Origin: Dethiobacter alkaliphilus
GTDB lineage: Bacteria > Bacillota > Dethiobacteria > DTU022 > UBA8154
Assembly: GCA_016841605.1 (NCBI GenBank)
Contig: JAENYV010000003.1
Coordinates: 197,064 to 261,063 of the forward strand
Length of the DNA: 64,000 bases
Direction: 5' to 3'
In this document: one piece after another, positions 53,071 through 61,771 of the stretch
Layout: every line of letters starts with the position of its first letter
Numbering within the stretch: the first letter of the stretch is position 1
Notes under the pieces: generated by a model
The model's input: only the letters and a program-made list of their open reading frames with translations
The model's database searches: none
What the model was told of the DNA's origin: nothing
Program-made: the position numbers and the translations under genes

Positions 53071-54387
53071 TTATTTCATCAGCACTGACGGTAAAAACGT
53101 AGCGATTTGGGGAAAGATAAGTAAAATTCCGCAGCATACTACGGCCGCGATTAAAAACGGCCAGACTCCCCTGAAAATTACTTCCAGCGGGATTTCCTTG
53201 GCGACTCCTTTTACAACATAGGCATTAATACCCACTGGAGGCGTAATAACACCCATAGCTACAACCAGAACGATAATCACACCGAACCAGATGGGATCAT
53301 AACCCAAAACATCTACGACAACCGGATAAAAGATGGGGACAGTCAGCAAAATAAGAGGAATCATTTCAATAAATGTTCCAAAAAAGAGATAGATAAACAA
53401 AATAAAAATTAGCACAAGAAAAGAAGGCAACGGAAGATTTCCCACCCAACTGGCCAACTCAAAAGGTATCCGGCTAACGGCCATAAAGCGGCTGAAAATC
53501 ATTGCTCCCGCCACAAGAAAAAGAATCATGGCCGATGTCCTGGTTGTATCGGCAAGCGCGTTATTAAATTTTTTCCAGTTCATCGACCTGCCGATAACAG
53601 TAACCAGCAGAACACCCGCCGCGCCGACACCTCCTGCTTCCGTCGGCGTAAACAAACCTGCAAAGAGTCCCCCGATGGAAATCGCGAAAACAATAAAGAC
53701 TTCCAGCAGACCGCCTTTAAGAGAGAGTAGTATCTCCTTAAGGGGAGGACGGGGGCCCGGTCCCGGAGGCCCGAGGGCCGGATTACGCCGGGTCATAATC
53801 CAGATTGTCGCCATATAGAGCAGGGTCAGCAGAATCCCGGGCAAAATGCCCGCAAGGAAAAGCCTCGAAATGGACTGTTCCGTGGAAATTCCATAAATAA
53901 CAAAAATGGTGCTGGGAGGAATTAAAATTCCAATAGCACCGCCTGCAGCTACGCTTCCAGTGGAAAGAGAACTGCTGTACCCGTATTTTTTCATTTCAGG
54001 AATAGCGATTGAGCCGATGGTTGCTGCCGTAGCTGTACTGGAACCGCAAACAGCGCCGAAAATTGCACAGGCCACCTCACTGCTCATCGCCAGGCCACCG
54101 GAAAGATGCCCGAAGGCTTTATAAGCGAAGGAATAAAGCTTCGAGCCGATTCCCGCATGATAGGCCAGAAATCCCATTAAAACAAACATGGGGATTACGC
54201 TGAGAGAATATGAAGCGAAAGAGGTATAAACATCGGAAGAAAGTATTCGTAAGGCTGCACTGGTTGTTTTAACAGAGCTGAAACCGATAATCCCTACTAG
54301 TCCCATTGCCACAGCGATGGGCATTCTGAACATCAGGAGTAATAAAAAGGCAAGTATACCGATAAGACCAATGGTAAATGGGCTCAT
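53071..54387 (-). CDS. dctM: TRAP transporter large permease (DctM)
   Basis: 438-aa membrane protein with 12 or more hydrophobic segments that catalyses sodium-driven uptake of an organic acid with DctP and DctQ. Family motifs: MFVLMGFLAYHAG, EVACAIFGAVCGSSTATAAT, GGAIGILIPPSTIFVIYG and FTPTEAGGVGAAGVL. ATG 54387 overlaps the dctQ stop by 4 bp, so the two are coupled. No solute-binding gene is adjacent; the only dctP in the window is at 42672-43796. Confidence 0.93.
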   Translation of the reverse strand: MSPFTIGLIGILAFLLLLMFRMPIAVAMGLVGIIGFSSVKTTSAALRILSSDVYTSFASYSLSVIPMFVLMGFLAYHAGIGSKLYSFAYKAFGHLSGGLAMSSEVACAIFGAVCGSSTATAATIGSIAIPEMKKYGYSSSLSTGSVAAGGAIGILIPPSTIFVIYGISTEQSISRLFLAGILPGILLTLLYMATIWIMTRRNPALGPPGPGPRPPLKEILLSLKGGLLEVFIVFAISIGGLFAGLFTPTEAGGVGAAGVLLVTVIGRSMNWKKFNNALADTTRTSAMILFLVAGAMIFSRFMAVSRIPFELASWVGNLPLPSFLVLIFILFIYLFFGTFIEMIPLILLTVPIFYPVVVDVLGYDPIWFGVIIVLVVAMGVITPPVGINAYVVKGVAKEIPLEVIFRGVWPFLIAAVVCCGILLIFPQIATFLPSVLMK

Positions 54388-54866
54388 TTCTTCACCGCCT
54401 TTGCAAAATTATCAAGTATGTCCCCTATAAGTACCAGACAATAAGCTAGAATACCAAGAGCAATAGTATAAACAAACGGATAGTAGGGTGTTTGAGTAGT
54501 CAGCGAGACCTGCCCTGTCAAGAACATGCTGAGCCCATAATTATATAACCTTGAAAAGGTCAGCACAAGAAACGCTAAAACGATCAGATCGATAATAATA
54601 TCGACGGCAAGCTGGAGCGACTTGTTAAACCTTTCCACAAAGAACGTAACAAAAATATGACCTCCTTTGGTTGCGCAATAAGCCAGCGCCAAACCAATAG
54701 TAATTGCATTTAAAAATTCCACAAATTCAAAAGTCCCTTGAATAGGGGCTCCAAATATACGCATAATTACATTTCCCACAACAAGCAACATGAGGGCTGC
54801 TAACACCCAACGAGCCAGGTAGTCAAGAAAGTAACTTACTTTAAGTGCTGTTCTTTTTATTATCAT
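54384..54866 (-). CDS. dctQ: TRAP transporter small permease (DctQ)
   Basis: 160-aa protein with four hydrophobic helices, the size and layout of DctQ. The conserved region is FGAPIQGTFEFVEFLNAI, following the first helix, then CATKGGHIFVTFFVERF, which fits the GHIxVD-like motif. ATG 54866 is behind GGAGGTGCGCAAAGGTA. It is the first gene of the dctQM pair and has a long AT-rich upstream region. Confidence 0.9.
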   Translation of the reverse strand: MIIKRTALKVSYFLDYLARWVLAALMLLVVGNVIMRIFGAPIQGTFEFVEFLNAITIGLALAYCATKGGHIFVTFFVERFNKSLQLAVDIIIDLIVLAFLVLTFSRLYNYGLSMFLTGQVSLTTQTPYYPFVYTIALGILAYCLVLIGDILDNFAKAVKK

Positions 54867-55425
54867 TACCTTTGCGCACCTCCAAAACGTAATCTTCCTG
54901 AGACCCCATCTGTATTTTTAAAACAAATTAGTATGCTCTGATTTCTTCCACCCCCTTTCGTAGACTACTTGCTTCATTGTCACCTGACTTGCGGACCAAT
55001 TGATGCCAACGCGCAAGCTTCTTGTTTTTTATTTTATTTACAAAGAACGCGCATCAAAACAAAACGTTTTCGCAAGCATCGGTTCCTTTTGTCTCTTGGA
55101 AAAAGTCTATTTATGTTTAATTGTGATTAGATTAACTTAATATTATGTAAAAATTTTGTCGTTTTTTTATAATATACTTAATTAATTTTTTTAGCAAAAT
55201 AATCATTTTACGTTCTGGTTAATATCTTATCACAATTTTACGTATTGGAAAAGGTAAATATCTTCTATTAATACTAAATAGGAAAAGATATCTGCCTTCA
55301 AAAAATAACATGATTTTTAAATAAAGTGGGAAAATTTACGACAATATGAAACCCCGGCTTCATAAAATTTCTTCATAAAATCTACGGAAATAAAATGAAA
55401 CCGGGGTTGTGTTTTTTTAACACGC
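54867..55425. promoter_or_regulatory. long AT-rich region upstream of dctQM
   Basis: 559 bp with no supportable gene. A direct repeat ATTTTACGTnnTGG occurs at 55205-55218 and 55235-55248, exactly 30 bp apart (three helical turns), so it may bind a regulator. AAAACGTTTT near 55058 is palindromic. Near the right end is a large inverted repeat (55350-55408). The dctQ promoter was not clearly resolved. Confidence 0.4.
55350..55417 (+). terminator. inverted repeat with a plus-strand T-run
   Basis: AACCCCGG (55350-55357) pairs with CCGGGGTT (55401-55408), with TTCAT/ATGAA extending the stem; TTTTTTT follows at 55411-55417. It has terminator form on the plus strand, although no plus-strand gene precedes it. 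It can also end the DUF212 transcript on the minus strand. A CTTCATAAAAT direct repeat fills the loop. Confidence 0.55.
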
Positions 55426-55845
55426 TTACAGGAAAAAAGGATAATAGCCCACAAGAAATCCTAAAAGAATGCCGGCAAAAACCTGAAGGGGAGTATGTCC
55501 CAGCAATTCTTTTAATCTCTTATCGGTTACATGCTTGTGCTGCATCAACTCGTCAACAATTTTATTTAAGACGGCCGCCTGTTTTCCAGCCGCTCTGCGC
55601 ACGCCTGCAGCGTCATAAAGTACAATTAAGGTAAAAACGAAAGAAATAGCCACCAAAGGATCATGAATACCGAAGTCTCTCCACAGAGCAGTAGTCAGGG
55701 CTACAGTAATTGATGCATGTGTGCTGGGCATACCTCCGGATCCGGCAATACGCCTCCAATTGATTCGTTTATATTTGAAAGCCTCGATCCCAATTTTTAG
55801 CAACTGGGCAAGCAGCCAGGCAATCAAAGCTTGCAGAAGATACAT
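55426..55845 (-). CDS. DUF212 divergent PAP2-type membrane protein
   Basis: 139-aa membrane protein. The conserved block SGGMPSTHASITVALTTAL resembles a PAP2 phosphatase motif (PSxH), and LYDAAGVRRAAGKQAAVLN and GHTPLQVFAGILLGFLVGY are typical of DUF212. Three to four hydrophobic segments. Divergent PAP2 proteins are suspected lipid or undecaprenyl phosphatases, but activity is unproven. It follows the LiaF-like gene by 20 bp and is probably in the same transcript. Confidence 0.9.
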   Translation of the reverse strand: MYLLQALIAWLLAQLLKIGIEAFKYKRINWRRIAGSGGMPSTHASITVALTTALWRDFGIHDPLVAISFVFTLIVLYDAAGVRRAAGKQAAVLNKIVDELMQHKHVTDKRLKELLGHTPLQVFAGILLGFLVGYYPFFL

Positions 55846-55865
55846 ACGAAAATACTCCTAAACAA

Positions 55866-56783
55866 TTATAATTGAATTCCCTGGGGGGATAAGACATCCA
55901 CTTCAAAATTACCGACAGCAACTTCCAGATCAAGATCGATGCGGGACAAAGCCTCTTCATAACCCGGAGAAACATAATAATTATCTACGATGGGCCACCC
56001 CAGTTCATCCAGGTTAGTATTGGCGAGGGCACCTTTAACACGAATACGGATACCTGTTTCCCCGTCAACTTCAACCCGGACATTGGAGGCACCGGCCTGC
56101 ATTTTTACCTCTCCGTATTCCCCATTGTTGCCGAATTTAAAACGAAAATCACCGGCACCCAATTTCGCGTTTAACTGCTGAATTTCCAGATCAGTAAAAT
56201 CAAGATCTCCTTCCGCGGCCCCGGCATCCATTGTTATTTTCCAGGGCAAATTAGGGGAGAGATGTACTTTCCAGTCATTAATAAAATGGCGCTGGGGATA
56301 CCAGATTCCTTCGGCCTGCCTGATAAAAATTTTAATCTCATTATTATACCTGTCTACTGAAGTTGCAGCCCCGGCAGCTCCCCGGAAAAGTCCTTCAACG
56401 AGCTGCTCTGTTTCGGAATCCAGTAAAACTTTTCCCCCGCCGAATTTCATCTCAACTTCACCCGAGGTTACCCCTTCATAGCGTGAACGATCGACAACAA
56501 GCGTTGTTTCTCTTTGCCCCTGTGAAAGATCAAAAGAGGAAGTGGGATTTTGTATGGCCAGGACGACAATACCGCCGGAAAGGGCAATAATAAGCAATAT
56601 GCCCAACCAGCGGGGCATTACTCCTCCCCAGAAAATGCTAATCCCGATCAGGATAAGAAGAACCGGCCAGAACCTGTACAATTGCTCAACGAAAGTCCAG
56701 GACCCATAACCAATATTAGCCAGAAAAATTATAAGTCCTATGATAATTAGGACCAGTCCCGCAAGAAATGTTCCAATTCTCAT
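55866..56783 (-). CDS. LiaF/toastrack-type membrane protein
   Basis: 305 aa. Residues ~1-80 hold three to four membrane helices (FLAGLVLIIIGLIIFLANIG, FWPVLLILIGISIFWGG, WLGILLIIALSGGIVVLAI). The C-terminal ~200 residues form a beta-solenoid 'toastrack' domain with repeats such as VEMKFGGGKVLLD and AKLGAGDFRFKFG. In LiaFSR systems LiaF restrains the sensor kinase in envelope stress; no kinase is adjacent here. Its ATG overlaps the stop of the PspC gene (ATGA). Confidence 0.88.
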   Translation of the reverse strand: MRIGTFLAGLVLIIIGLIIFLANIGYGSWTFVEQLYRFWPVLLILIGISIFWGGVMPRWLGILLIIALSGGIVVLAIQNPTSSFDLSQGQRETTLVVDRSRYEGVTSGEVEMKFGGGKVLLDSETEQLVEGLFRGAAGAATSVDRYNNEIKIFIRQAEGIWYPQRHFINDWKVHLSPNLPWKITMDAGAAEGDLDFTDLEIQQLNAKLGAGDFRFKFGNNGEYGEVKMQAGASNVRVEVDGETGIRIRVKGALANTNLDELGWPIVDNYYVSPGYEEALSRIDLDLEVAVGNFEVDVLSPQGIQL

Positions 56784-57262
56784 TTCCCGGCCTCCTTCCC
56801 GTCACGTAAAAGAAGAAAAATTCCGGCTGCAATAATCAACAAAGGCCAGAGATAGTGAAAAAAAGGACCGACAATTAGACGGGCCAGAAAGATAATACCC
56901 AGGCCGATTAGTAACAGGCCGGCATTACGGCGCCTTTTAAACCGGCACTGGTTTTCTTCTGCAGGATGAGAAAAATTTATTCCGCCTTCCTCATGTAAGA
57001 CCTTCGCTTCATCTTGCTGTTCACCCAGACCGGAATCACCATCGCGCTGCCTGATTTTTTCCTTTTCACCAGCATAAAAGATTCTCTCCTCAGGAATAAC
57101 AATCCAGGCGATAAGATACGCCAGGATCCCTCCGCCACCGACAAAAGCGGCGACTATCCATAATAAACGAATTAAAACAACATCAACTTCAAAATACTCC
57201 GCCAGTCCACCGGCTACACCGCCGATAATCCGAATTCTACGAGACCGAAATAAACGGTTCAA
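56780..57262 (-). CDS. PspC-domain membrane protein
   Basis: About 160 aa. The PspC domain is at the N-terminus (LFRSRRIRIIGGVAGGLAEY, then LLWIVAAFVGGGGILAYLIA), ending IVIPEE. A charged linker of ~50 residues leads to a second hydrophobic pair (AGLLLIGLGIIFLARLIVG, YLWPLLIIAAGIFLLL). TTG 57262 is preferred: it aligns with usual PspC starts and has AGGAGG 11 bases upstream, whereas GTG 57274 abuts the site. It pairs with the LiaF-like gene, suggesting envelope-stress sensing. Confidence 0.88.
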   Translation of the reverse strand: MNRLFRSRRIRIIGGVAGGLAEYFEVDVVLIRLLWIVAAFVGGGGILAYLIAWIVIPEERIFYAGEKEKIRQRDGDSGLGEQQDEAKVLHEEGGINFSHPAEENQCRFKRRRNAGLLLIGLGIIFLARLIVGPFFHYLWPLLIIAAGIFLLLRDGKEAGK

Positions 57263-57302
57263 CGTCCCTTGCACCTCCTGTTTGCTTTTGCCGATATGTT
57301 AT

Positions 57303-59261
57303 TTACTCTTCCGATGGAAGTTCATCCAGCAAAAGACCAAGTTTTTCCCATTCTTCATATAGTGCCCCGACTTGGTCTTTGATCTGCGTTAACTCTTCCA
57401 CGAGCCGGCGCGCCCGGTTAAAATCATCGTATATCCCCGGTTCGGCCAACTGTTCTTCCAGGCAGCTTATTTTATTCTCCCCAAGGGCAATTTTTTCTTC
57501 CATCTCTGTTATTGACCGGGATAAATTGCGCCTTTTGCGTCGTAAAGCCATAATTTCCTCTCTTTTGGCCTTCTCTATTTCCTTCTTATCGCGGCGCTGC
57601 TTTTTCTTCAATTCATTGGAAGGGTAAATATCATTATTTTCTTTCTCCTTCTCTTTCAACTTTATTTCCCGGTATTCTAAGTATGACCCTTTGTAAAGTT
57701 TTACACGCTTATCGCTGACCTCCAAAATTTTTGTGGCTGTATGTGAAATAAAAAAACGGTCATGAGATACAATAAGAAGTGTCCCGGGAAAGCCGGCAAG
57801 TGCGGTTTTAAGCTCCTCGATCCCCCAGATGTCCAGATGATTGGTAGGTTCATCCATAATAATAAAATTACTATCCTCCAGGGACATTTTGGCCAGAGCC
57901 AAACGGCTTTTTTCACCGCCGCTTAAAGCCTGCACTTTTTTAAAAACTTCTTCTCCGCGAAACAGGTAACCCCCCAGATAGCTACGTGCCTCGGACTCTC
58001 CCATTCCGGATGCTTCCATAATATTTTCCAAAACACTAAATTCGGATTTTAAAGTTTTCTGCTCCTGGTCAAAATAGGCGATTCTACTGCCGGACCCAAT
58101 CCGGACAATACCTGATTCAATAAATTCCTCACCGGTTATTATGCGCAACAAAGTCGTCTTTCCCGCACCATTGGGACCGACAACGGCAACCCGATCTCCC
58201 CAGTTTATCTCGAAGGAAGCGTCTGTAAAAATCGGGGAGCGGCCAAAATATTTTGAAACTGCTTCGAAAGTAACAACACTCCGGCTTCCCCTCCCTGCAA
58301 AATCAAAGCGGGCCTTCCAGGAGGGAGCTTTTTCCGGCTTTTTTACAAGATCGAACTTTTCCATGCGCTTCTCCCTGCTGCGGGCCTGACGTTTTGTTCT
58401 CTGATCCGCGGAGGCATTACGAATAAAAGCTTGATCTTTTTTTACTGCCGCTTCTTGCTTTTTATATGCTTTTTCCAGCGTGTTTCTTTCCAGTTCCCGC
58501 TGGACGAGGCAACTGGAAAAATTCCCCCGATACGAACGTAATGACCTGTTTTCCATAACCGCAATTTGACCGACAATGCGGTCGAGAAAAAAGCGATCAT
58601 GAGAGACAAGCAGAAGGGCCCCCCGCCAGTTGCCGAGATAATTTTCCAGCCATTCTACCGATTCGGCATCAAGACTGTTAGTGGGCTCATCCAGGAGAAG
58701 AAGATCCGGTTCACGAAGCAGCAGTGCTGCAAGCTGTGTTCTTGTTTTTTCTCCCCCGCTAAAGCTATCCACCTGACGCTGCAGGTCAGCCTCTTGGAAA
58801 CCCAGACCCAGGGCGATCATCTTCAGACGGTTCTCAAGGAGATAACCTCCTTTTTCCTCATAAATATGGGAAAGCTCTCCGTATTTCTCTATAAGCGGGT
58901 TTAAAACTGTTTCCTTCTTTATTACGGATAAAGACATCTCTTTTTCCAGGCGAGCCATTTCATCTTTGATCAGATAAACTTCTTTCAGAGCTTCCGTTAA
59001 AACATCCTGCAAGCTTACCTGAGGCAGAAAACCCGCTTTCTGGCTTAGATAACCAAGAGATAAACCTTTGCCGATAAATACTTCCCCTTTATCCGGTTCT
59101 TCAACACCTGTTATAATTTTCAGCAGCGTGGTTTTGCCGCTACCGTTCGTCCCGACCAGCCCAATTTTCTCACCTGGATTTATCTGCAGGGAGACCCCTT
59201 CCAGGATACTTTTGTCGGCATAAGTCTTATAAATGTTGCGTACATCTAGTAGAGCCATCAT
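57303..59261 (-). CDS. ABC-F family ATPase
   Basis: 652-aa cytoplasmic protein with two ABC cassettes and no membrane segment. First cassette: GTNGSGKTTLLKI, SFSGGEKTRTQLAALL, LLLLDEPTNSLD. The ~80-residue linker (ELERNTLEKAYKKQEAAVKK onwards) inserts near the ribosomal P-site in relatives. Second: GPNGAGKTTLLRI, ALSGGEKSRLALAK, FIIMDEPTNHLD. A charged coiled coil of about 90 residues ends the protein, as in Uup/YdiF types. Members help stalled ribosomes or give antibiotic resistance; which applies here is unknown. Start MMALLDVRN. Confidence 0.93.
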   Translation of the reverse strand: MMALLDVRNIYKTYADKSILEGVSLQINPGEKIGLVGTNGSGKTTLLKIITGVEEPDKGEVFIGKGLSLGYLSQKAGFLPQVSLQDVLTEALKEVYLIKDEMARLEKEMSLSVIKKETVLNPLIEKYGELSHIYEEKGGYLLENRLKMIALGLGFQEADLQRQVDSFSGGEKTRTQLAALLLREPDLLLLDEPTNSLDAESVEWLENYLGNWRGALLLVSHDRFFLDRIVGQIAVMENRSLRSYRGNFSSCLVQRELERNTLEKAYKKQEAAVKKDQAFIRNASADQRTKRQARSREKRMEKFDLVKKPEKAPSWKARFDFAGRGSRSVVTFEAVSKYFGRSPIFTDASFEINWGDRVAVVGPNGAGKTTLLRIITGEEFIESGIVRIGSGSRIAYFDQEQKTLKSEFSVLENIMEASGMGESEARSYLGGYLFRGEEVFKKVQALSGGEKSRLALAKMSLEDSNFIIMDEPTNHLDIWGIEELKTALAGFPGTLLIVSHDRFFISHTATKILEVSDKRVKLYKGSYLEYREIKLKEKEKENNDIYPSNELKKKQRRDKKEIEKAKREEIMALRRKRRNLSRSITEMEEKIALGENKISCLEEQLAEPGIYDDFNRARRLVEELTQIKDQVGALYEEWEKLGLLLDELPSEE

Positions 59262-59481
59262 CTGCCCCCGAAAATTACTTTATTAAATGTCATTTGTCTT
59301 GTTTTTTCCTTATATTATCTTAACCGTCATCCTCCAAGATGTAAAGCGATGGCCGTGATAATTATACATCCTTCTATTACTATTTTTCGCTGTAGTGTTA
59401 CTCAGATTTTTTTGCAACAAAAAAGCTTTTTATTCGTCTATCTTAATAGAGTACGATATAAAGAAGAAGGAGAGAAGCTCA

Positions 59482-60228
59482 ATGAAAAAATTCTTATTCT
59501 TGCTAACAGCGACCTTATGCGCTATATTATTGGGGGTGACAGGGTGCAGCCCGACCACCGTTCCGGAAACTCAGCCTGACGATAGCGATAACGAACCGGG
59601 TGCAGAAATAGTGGAATATGAAATCTGGGAAAATGAAAGAGCATTTCCGCAGGAATTATCACCGGAAATGCAGAATATTATTGCAAAGCTGAAGGCAGAA
59701 AGGGGATATTATGCTTTCGATCCGCAGGATTTTCAAACCGGGGATGATCTTTTTATCTTAATATCTTCCGGCCCGAAGCCCACCGGGGGATATTCCATGA
59801 CAGCAAAAAATGTTCAAGCCTCAAACGGCACCCTGGAGATTACAATGGAAGAAAGAGAGCCTGCAAAAGAAGATGCCGTCATTCAAATTCTCACTTACCC
59901 GGTAGCGCTTCTGAAAATAAAGGCCTTATATAATTTTTTTGACATAACAAATACCTCAGGCGATACATTTTCACCCATTCTCCCGGAAGAAAGTCCGGAA
60001 AATGCTACGGCAGAAAGAGAGAATGTCATTCATAACTGTAGAGGAACCCTGGTGGGAAGAATTGACAGCAATAGTGTGGAAATAGAAAGTAGCGGAAAAA
60101 CGCTTGCTTTTTATCTGTCTGAACAAAGTTTAATCGAAAATTTTAAAGACGGAGAAACAATTATTTTCGATTACTATCAAGACCAATATGACCGGCTAAT
60201 AATCAATAAGCTGGAAAAAGACAGCTAA
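59482..60228 (+). CDS. lipoprotein with PrcB-type C-terminal domain
   Basis: About 248 aa. The signal MKKFLFLLTATLCAILL ends in lipobox VTGCS, so the protein is anchored outside the membrane. After an acidic linker, residues ~90-180 carry a PrcB_C-like domain (ISSGPKPTGGYSMTAKNVQ, and PVALLKIK). A C-terminal beta-rich portion (RGTLVGRIDSNSVEIESSG) follows. PrcB partners the PrtP protease in spirochaetes; no protease is adjacent. ATG 59482 is preceded by AAGGAGAGAA, and a longer frame from 59395 is not needed. Function here is unknown. Confidence 0.85.
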   Translation: MKKFLFLLTATLCAILLGVTGCSPTTVPETQPDDSDNEPGAEIVEYEIWENERAFPQELSPEMQNIIAKLKAERGYYAFDPQDFQTGDDLFILISSGPKPTGGYSMTAKNVQASNGTLEITMEEREPAKEDAVIQILTYPVALLKIKALYNFFDITNTSGDTFSPILPEESPENATAERENVIHNCRGTLVGRIDSNSVEIESSGKTLAFYLSEQSLIENFKDGETIIFDYYQDQYDRLIINKLEKDS

Positions 60229-60270
60229 CACTCCTCTGTATTTGTATAAATTGGAGAAAGGAAGTACTTA

Positions 60271-61437
60271 ATGGCGGAAGACAATATTACCAGGATAGAT
60301 ACTAATGGTAAGGAAATTATTCTTATTGGAACTGCTCATGTATCCAAAAAAAGCGCGGATCAAGTGAAGGAAATTATTGAGGCGGAAAAACCGGACTCTG
60401 TTTGTATAGAATTGGATGAACAAAGATATCAGTCCATTATGGACAGGCAAAGCTGGAAGAATATGGACATATTTAAGGTTATTAAAGAAAAAAAAGCCCC
60501 TCTTCTTTTAATGAACCTGCTCATTTCTTCCTTTCAAAAAAGGATGGCTAAGCAATTTGGCGTTAATCCCGGGGAAGAAATGGTTCAGGGCATTAAGTCA
60601 AGCAAAGAAATAGGAGCCGGCCTAGTCTTGGCTGATAGAAATATTCAAACAACCTTTGCTCGTATCTGGCATAAAATAGGATTTTGGGGGAAGCTTAAGC
60701 TCCTCTTTATGGTTTTCTACAGCATTTTCGATAACCAAGAAATTTCCGAAGAAGAAATGGAAAAAATGAAGTCTCAAGATATGCTTAACGCACTGCTGAA
60801 TGATTTTACTGCCTCATTCCCGAAGTTAAAAATTCCTTTAATTGATGAACGGGATCAGTATCTGGCCCAAAAAATTAAAGATGCCCCCGGAAAAAAAGTT
60901 GTTGCTGTTCTGGGAGCTGCCCATGTCCCCGGTATTACGGAAGAAATAAAAAAAGAACATGATTTGGAAGCCTTATGCCTGGTCCCTGCCAAATCCAAAA
61001 CAATAAAGATTATCCCCTGGTTAATACCCTTACTGATTCTTATGATTATCGGCTATACTCTTTATACAAATCCTTCTGCCGGAATGCAGCAAACGATGAG
61101 TTGGGTACTCTGGAACGGTTCTTTTTCCACACTTGGAGCTGCTCTCGCTTTTGGACATCCCCTTACCATGCTTACAGCCTTTATAATGGCTCCATTGACT
61201 TCCTTAAATCCCCTCATGGCCGCCGGCTGGTTTGCGGGAATTGTTCAAGCCTATATCCGCCGGCCAAGTGTAGAAGATTTTGAAAATCTGGCAACGGATG
61301 TTTATTCTTTAAAAGGTTTTTGGAACAATAGAGTAACGCGTATTCTTCTTATAGTTGCCTTAACCAATTTAGGCAGTACCTTGGGAACAGTGATCGGCGG
61401 AGCCGACGTGGTCCGTTTATTCCTGGAAAATTTATAA
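60271..61437 (+). CDS. TraB/PrgY-family membrane protein
   Basis: 388 aa. The N-terminal domain (~1-235) has the TraB/TIKI hallmarks IILIGTAHVSKKSADQV, DSVCIELDEQRY and VVAVLGAAHVPGI, with conserved GxxH and metal-type residues, resembling metalloproteases of the EreA/ChaN/TIKI superfamily. The C-terminal ~140 residues contain about five hydrophobic helices (IIPWLIPLLILMIIGYTLY and others). Relatives inhibit peptide pheromones in enterococci; in other bacteria the role is unknown. It starts 42 bp after the lipoprotein gene, with GGAGAAAGGAAG upstream, so the two are probably co-transcribed. Confidence 0.9.
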   Translation: MAEDNITRIDTNGKEIILIGTAHVSKKSADQVKEIIEAEKPDSVCIELDEQRYQSIMDRQSWKNMDIFKVIKEKKAPLLLMNLLISSFQKRMAKQFGVNPGEEMVQGIKSSKEIGAGLVLADRNIQTTFARIWHKIGFWGKLKLLFMVFYSIFDNQEISEEEMEKMKSQDMLNALLNDFTASFPKLKIPLIDERDQYLAQKIKDAPGKKVVAVLGAAHVPGITEEIKKEHDLEALCLVPAKSKTIKIIPWLIPLLILMIIGYTLYTNPSAGMQQTMSWVLWNGSFSTLGAALAFGHPLTMLTAFIMAPLTSLNPLMAAGWFAGIVQAYIRRPSVEDFENLATDVYSLKGFWNNRVTRILLIVALTNLGSTLGTVIGGADVVRLFLENL

Positions 61438-61495
61438 CCGCTTTCTCTATAAAATTGAAAAACCCTTTACACCTTTTTAATTAATATCTGTTTTT

Positions 61496-61771
61496 TTACA
61501 TGCGGGTCTTTAACAATAAAGAGGTTAAGCGCTTCATGGCTTTTTCCGGCCCTCCCTCCTTTTCTTTGCTTTCTTCCATACATTCCCATATATAGCCGGC
61601 TACAACCAGCTTAGTTGCTCCTTCCAAAGCTGAATGGACAGCACTGAGCTGCATGGCAATATTTTCGCACTGCTCACCTTCTTTAATCATCTTCTGAACC
61701 GCTCTGATCTGTCCTTCCAGGCGAGAAAACCGGTGTAATATCTCTTTTTTTTTCTCCTCAGGCATATTCAT
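61496..61771 (-). CDS. CsoR/CstR-family repressor (DUF156), persulfide-sensor-like
   Basis: 91-aa all-helical repressor. The pattern LHRFSRLEGQIRAVQKMI and MQLSAVHSALEG is diagnostic. Cys34 (GEQCENI) and the later cysteine in GYIWECMEE are retained, but the histidine that binds copper in CsoR (four residues before the second Cys) is Tyr. CstR persulfide sensors also lack this His and use the Cys pair, so CstR-like function is more likely than copper sensing. It overlaps the upstream polyferredoxin gene by 4 bp and presumably binds the palindrome at 62576-62611. Confidence 0.9.
   Translation of the reverse strand: MNMPEEKKKEILHRFSRLEGQIRAVQKMIKEGEQCENIAMQLSAVHSALEGATKLVVAGYIWECMEESKEKEGGPEKAMKRLTSLLLKTRM

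Noticed and set aside
54990-55010. Sigma-54 promoter before dctQ
   Set aside because: A TTGGCA is present but the second GC element is not at the required distance.
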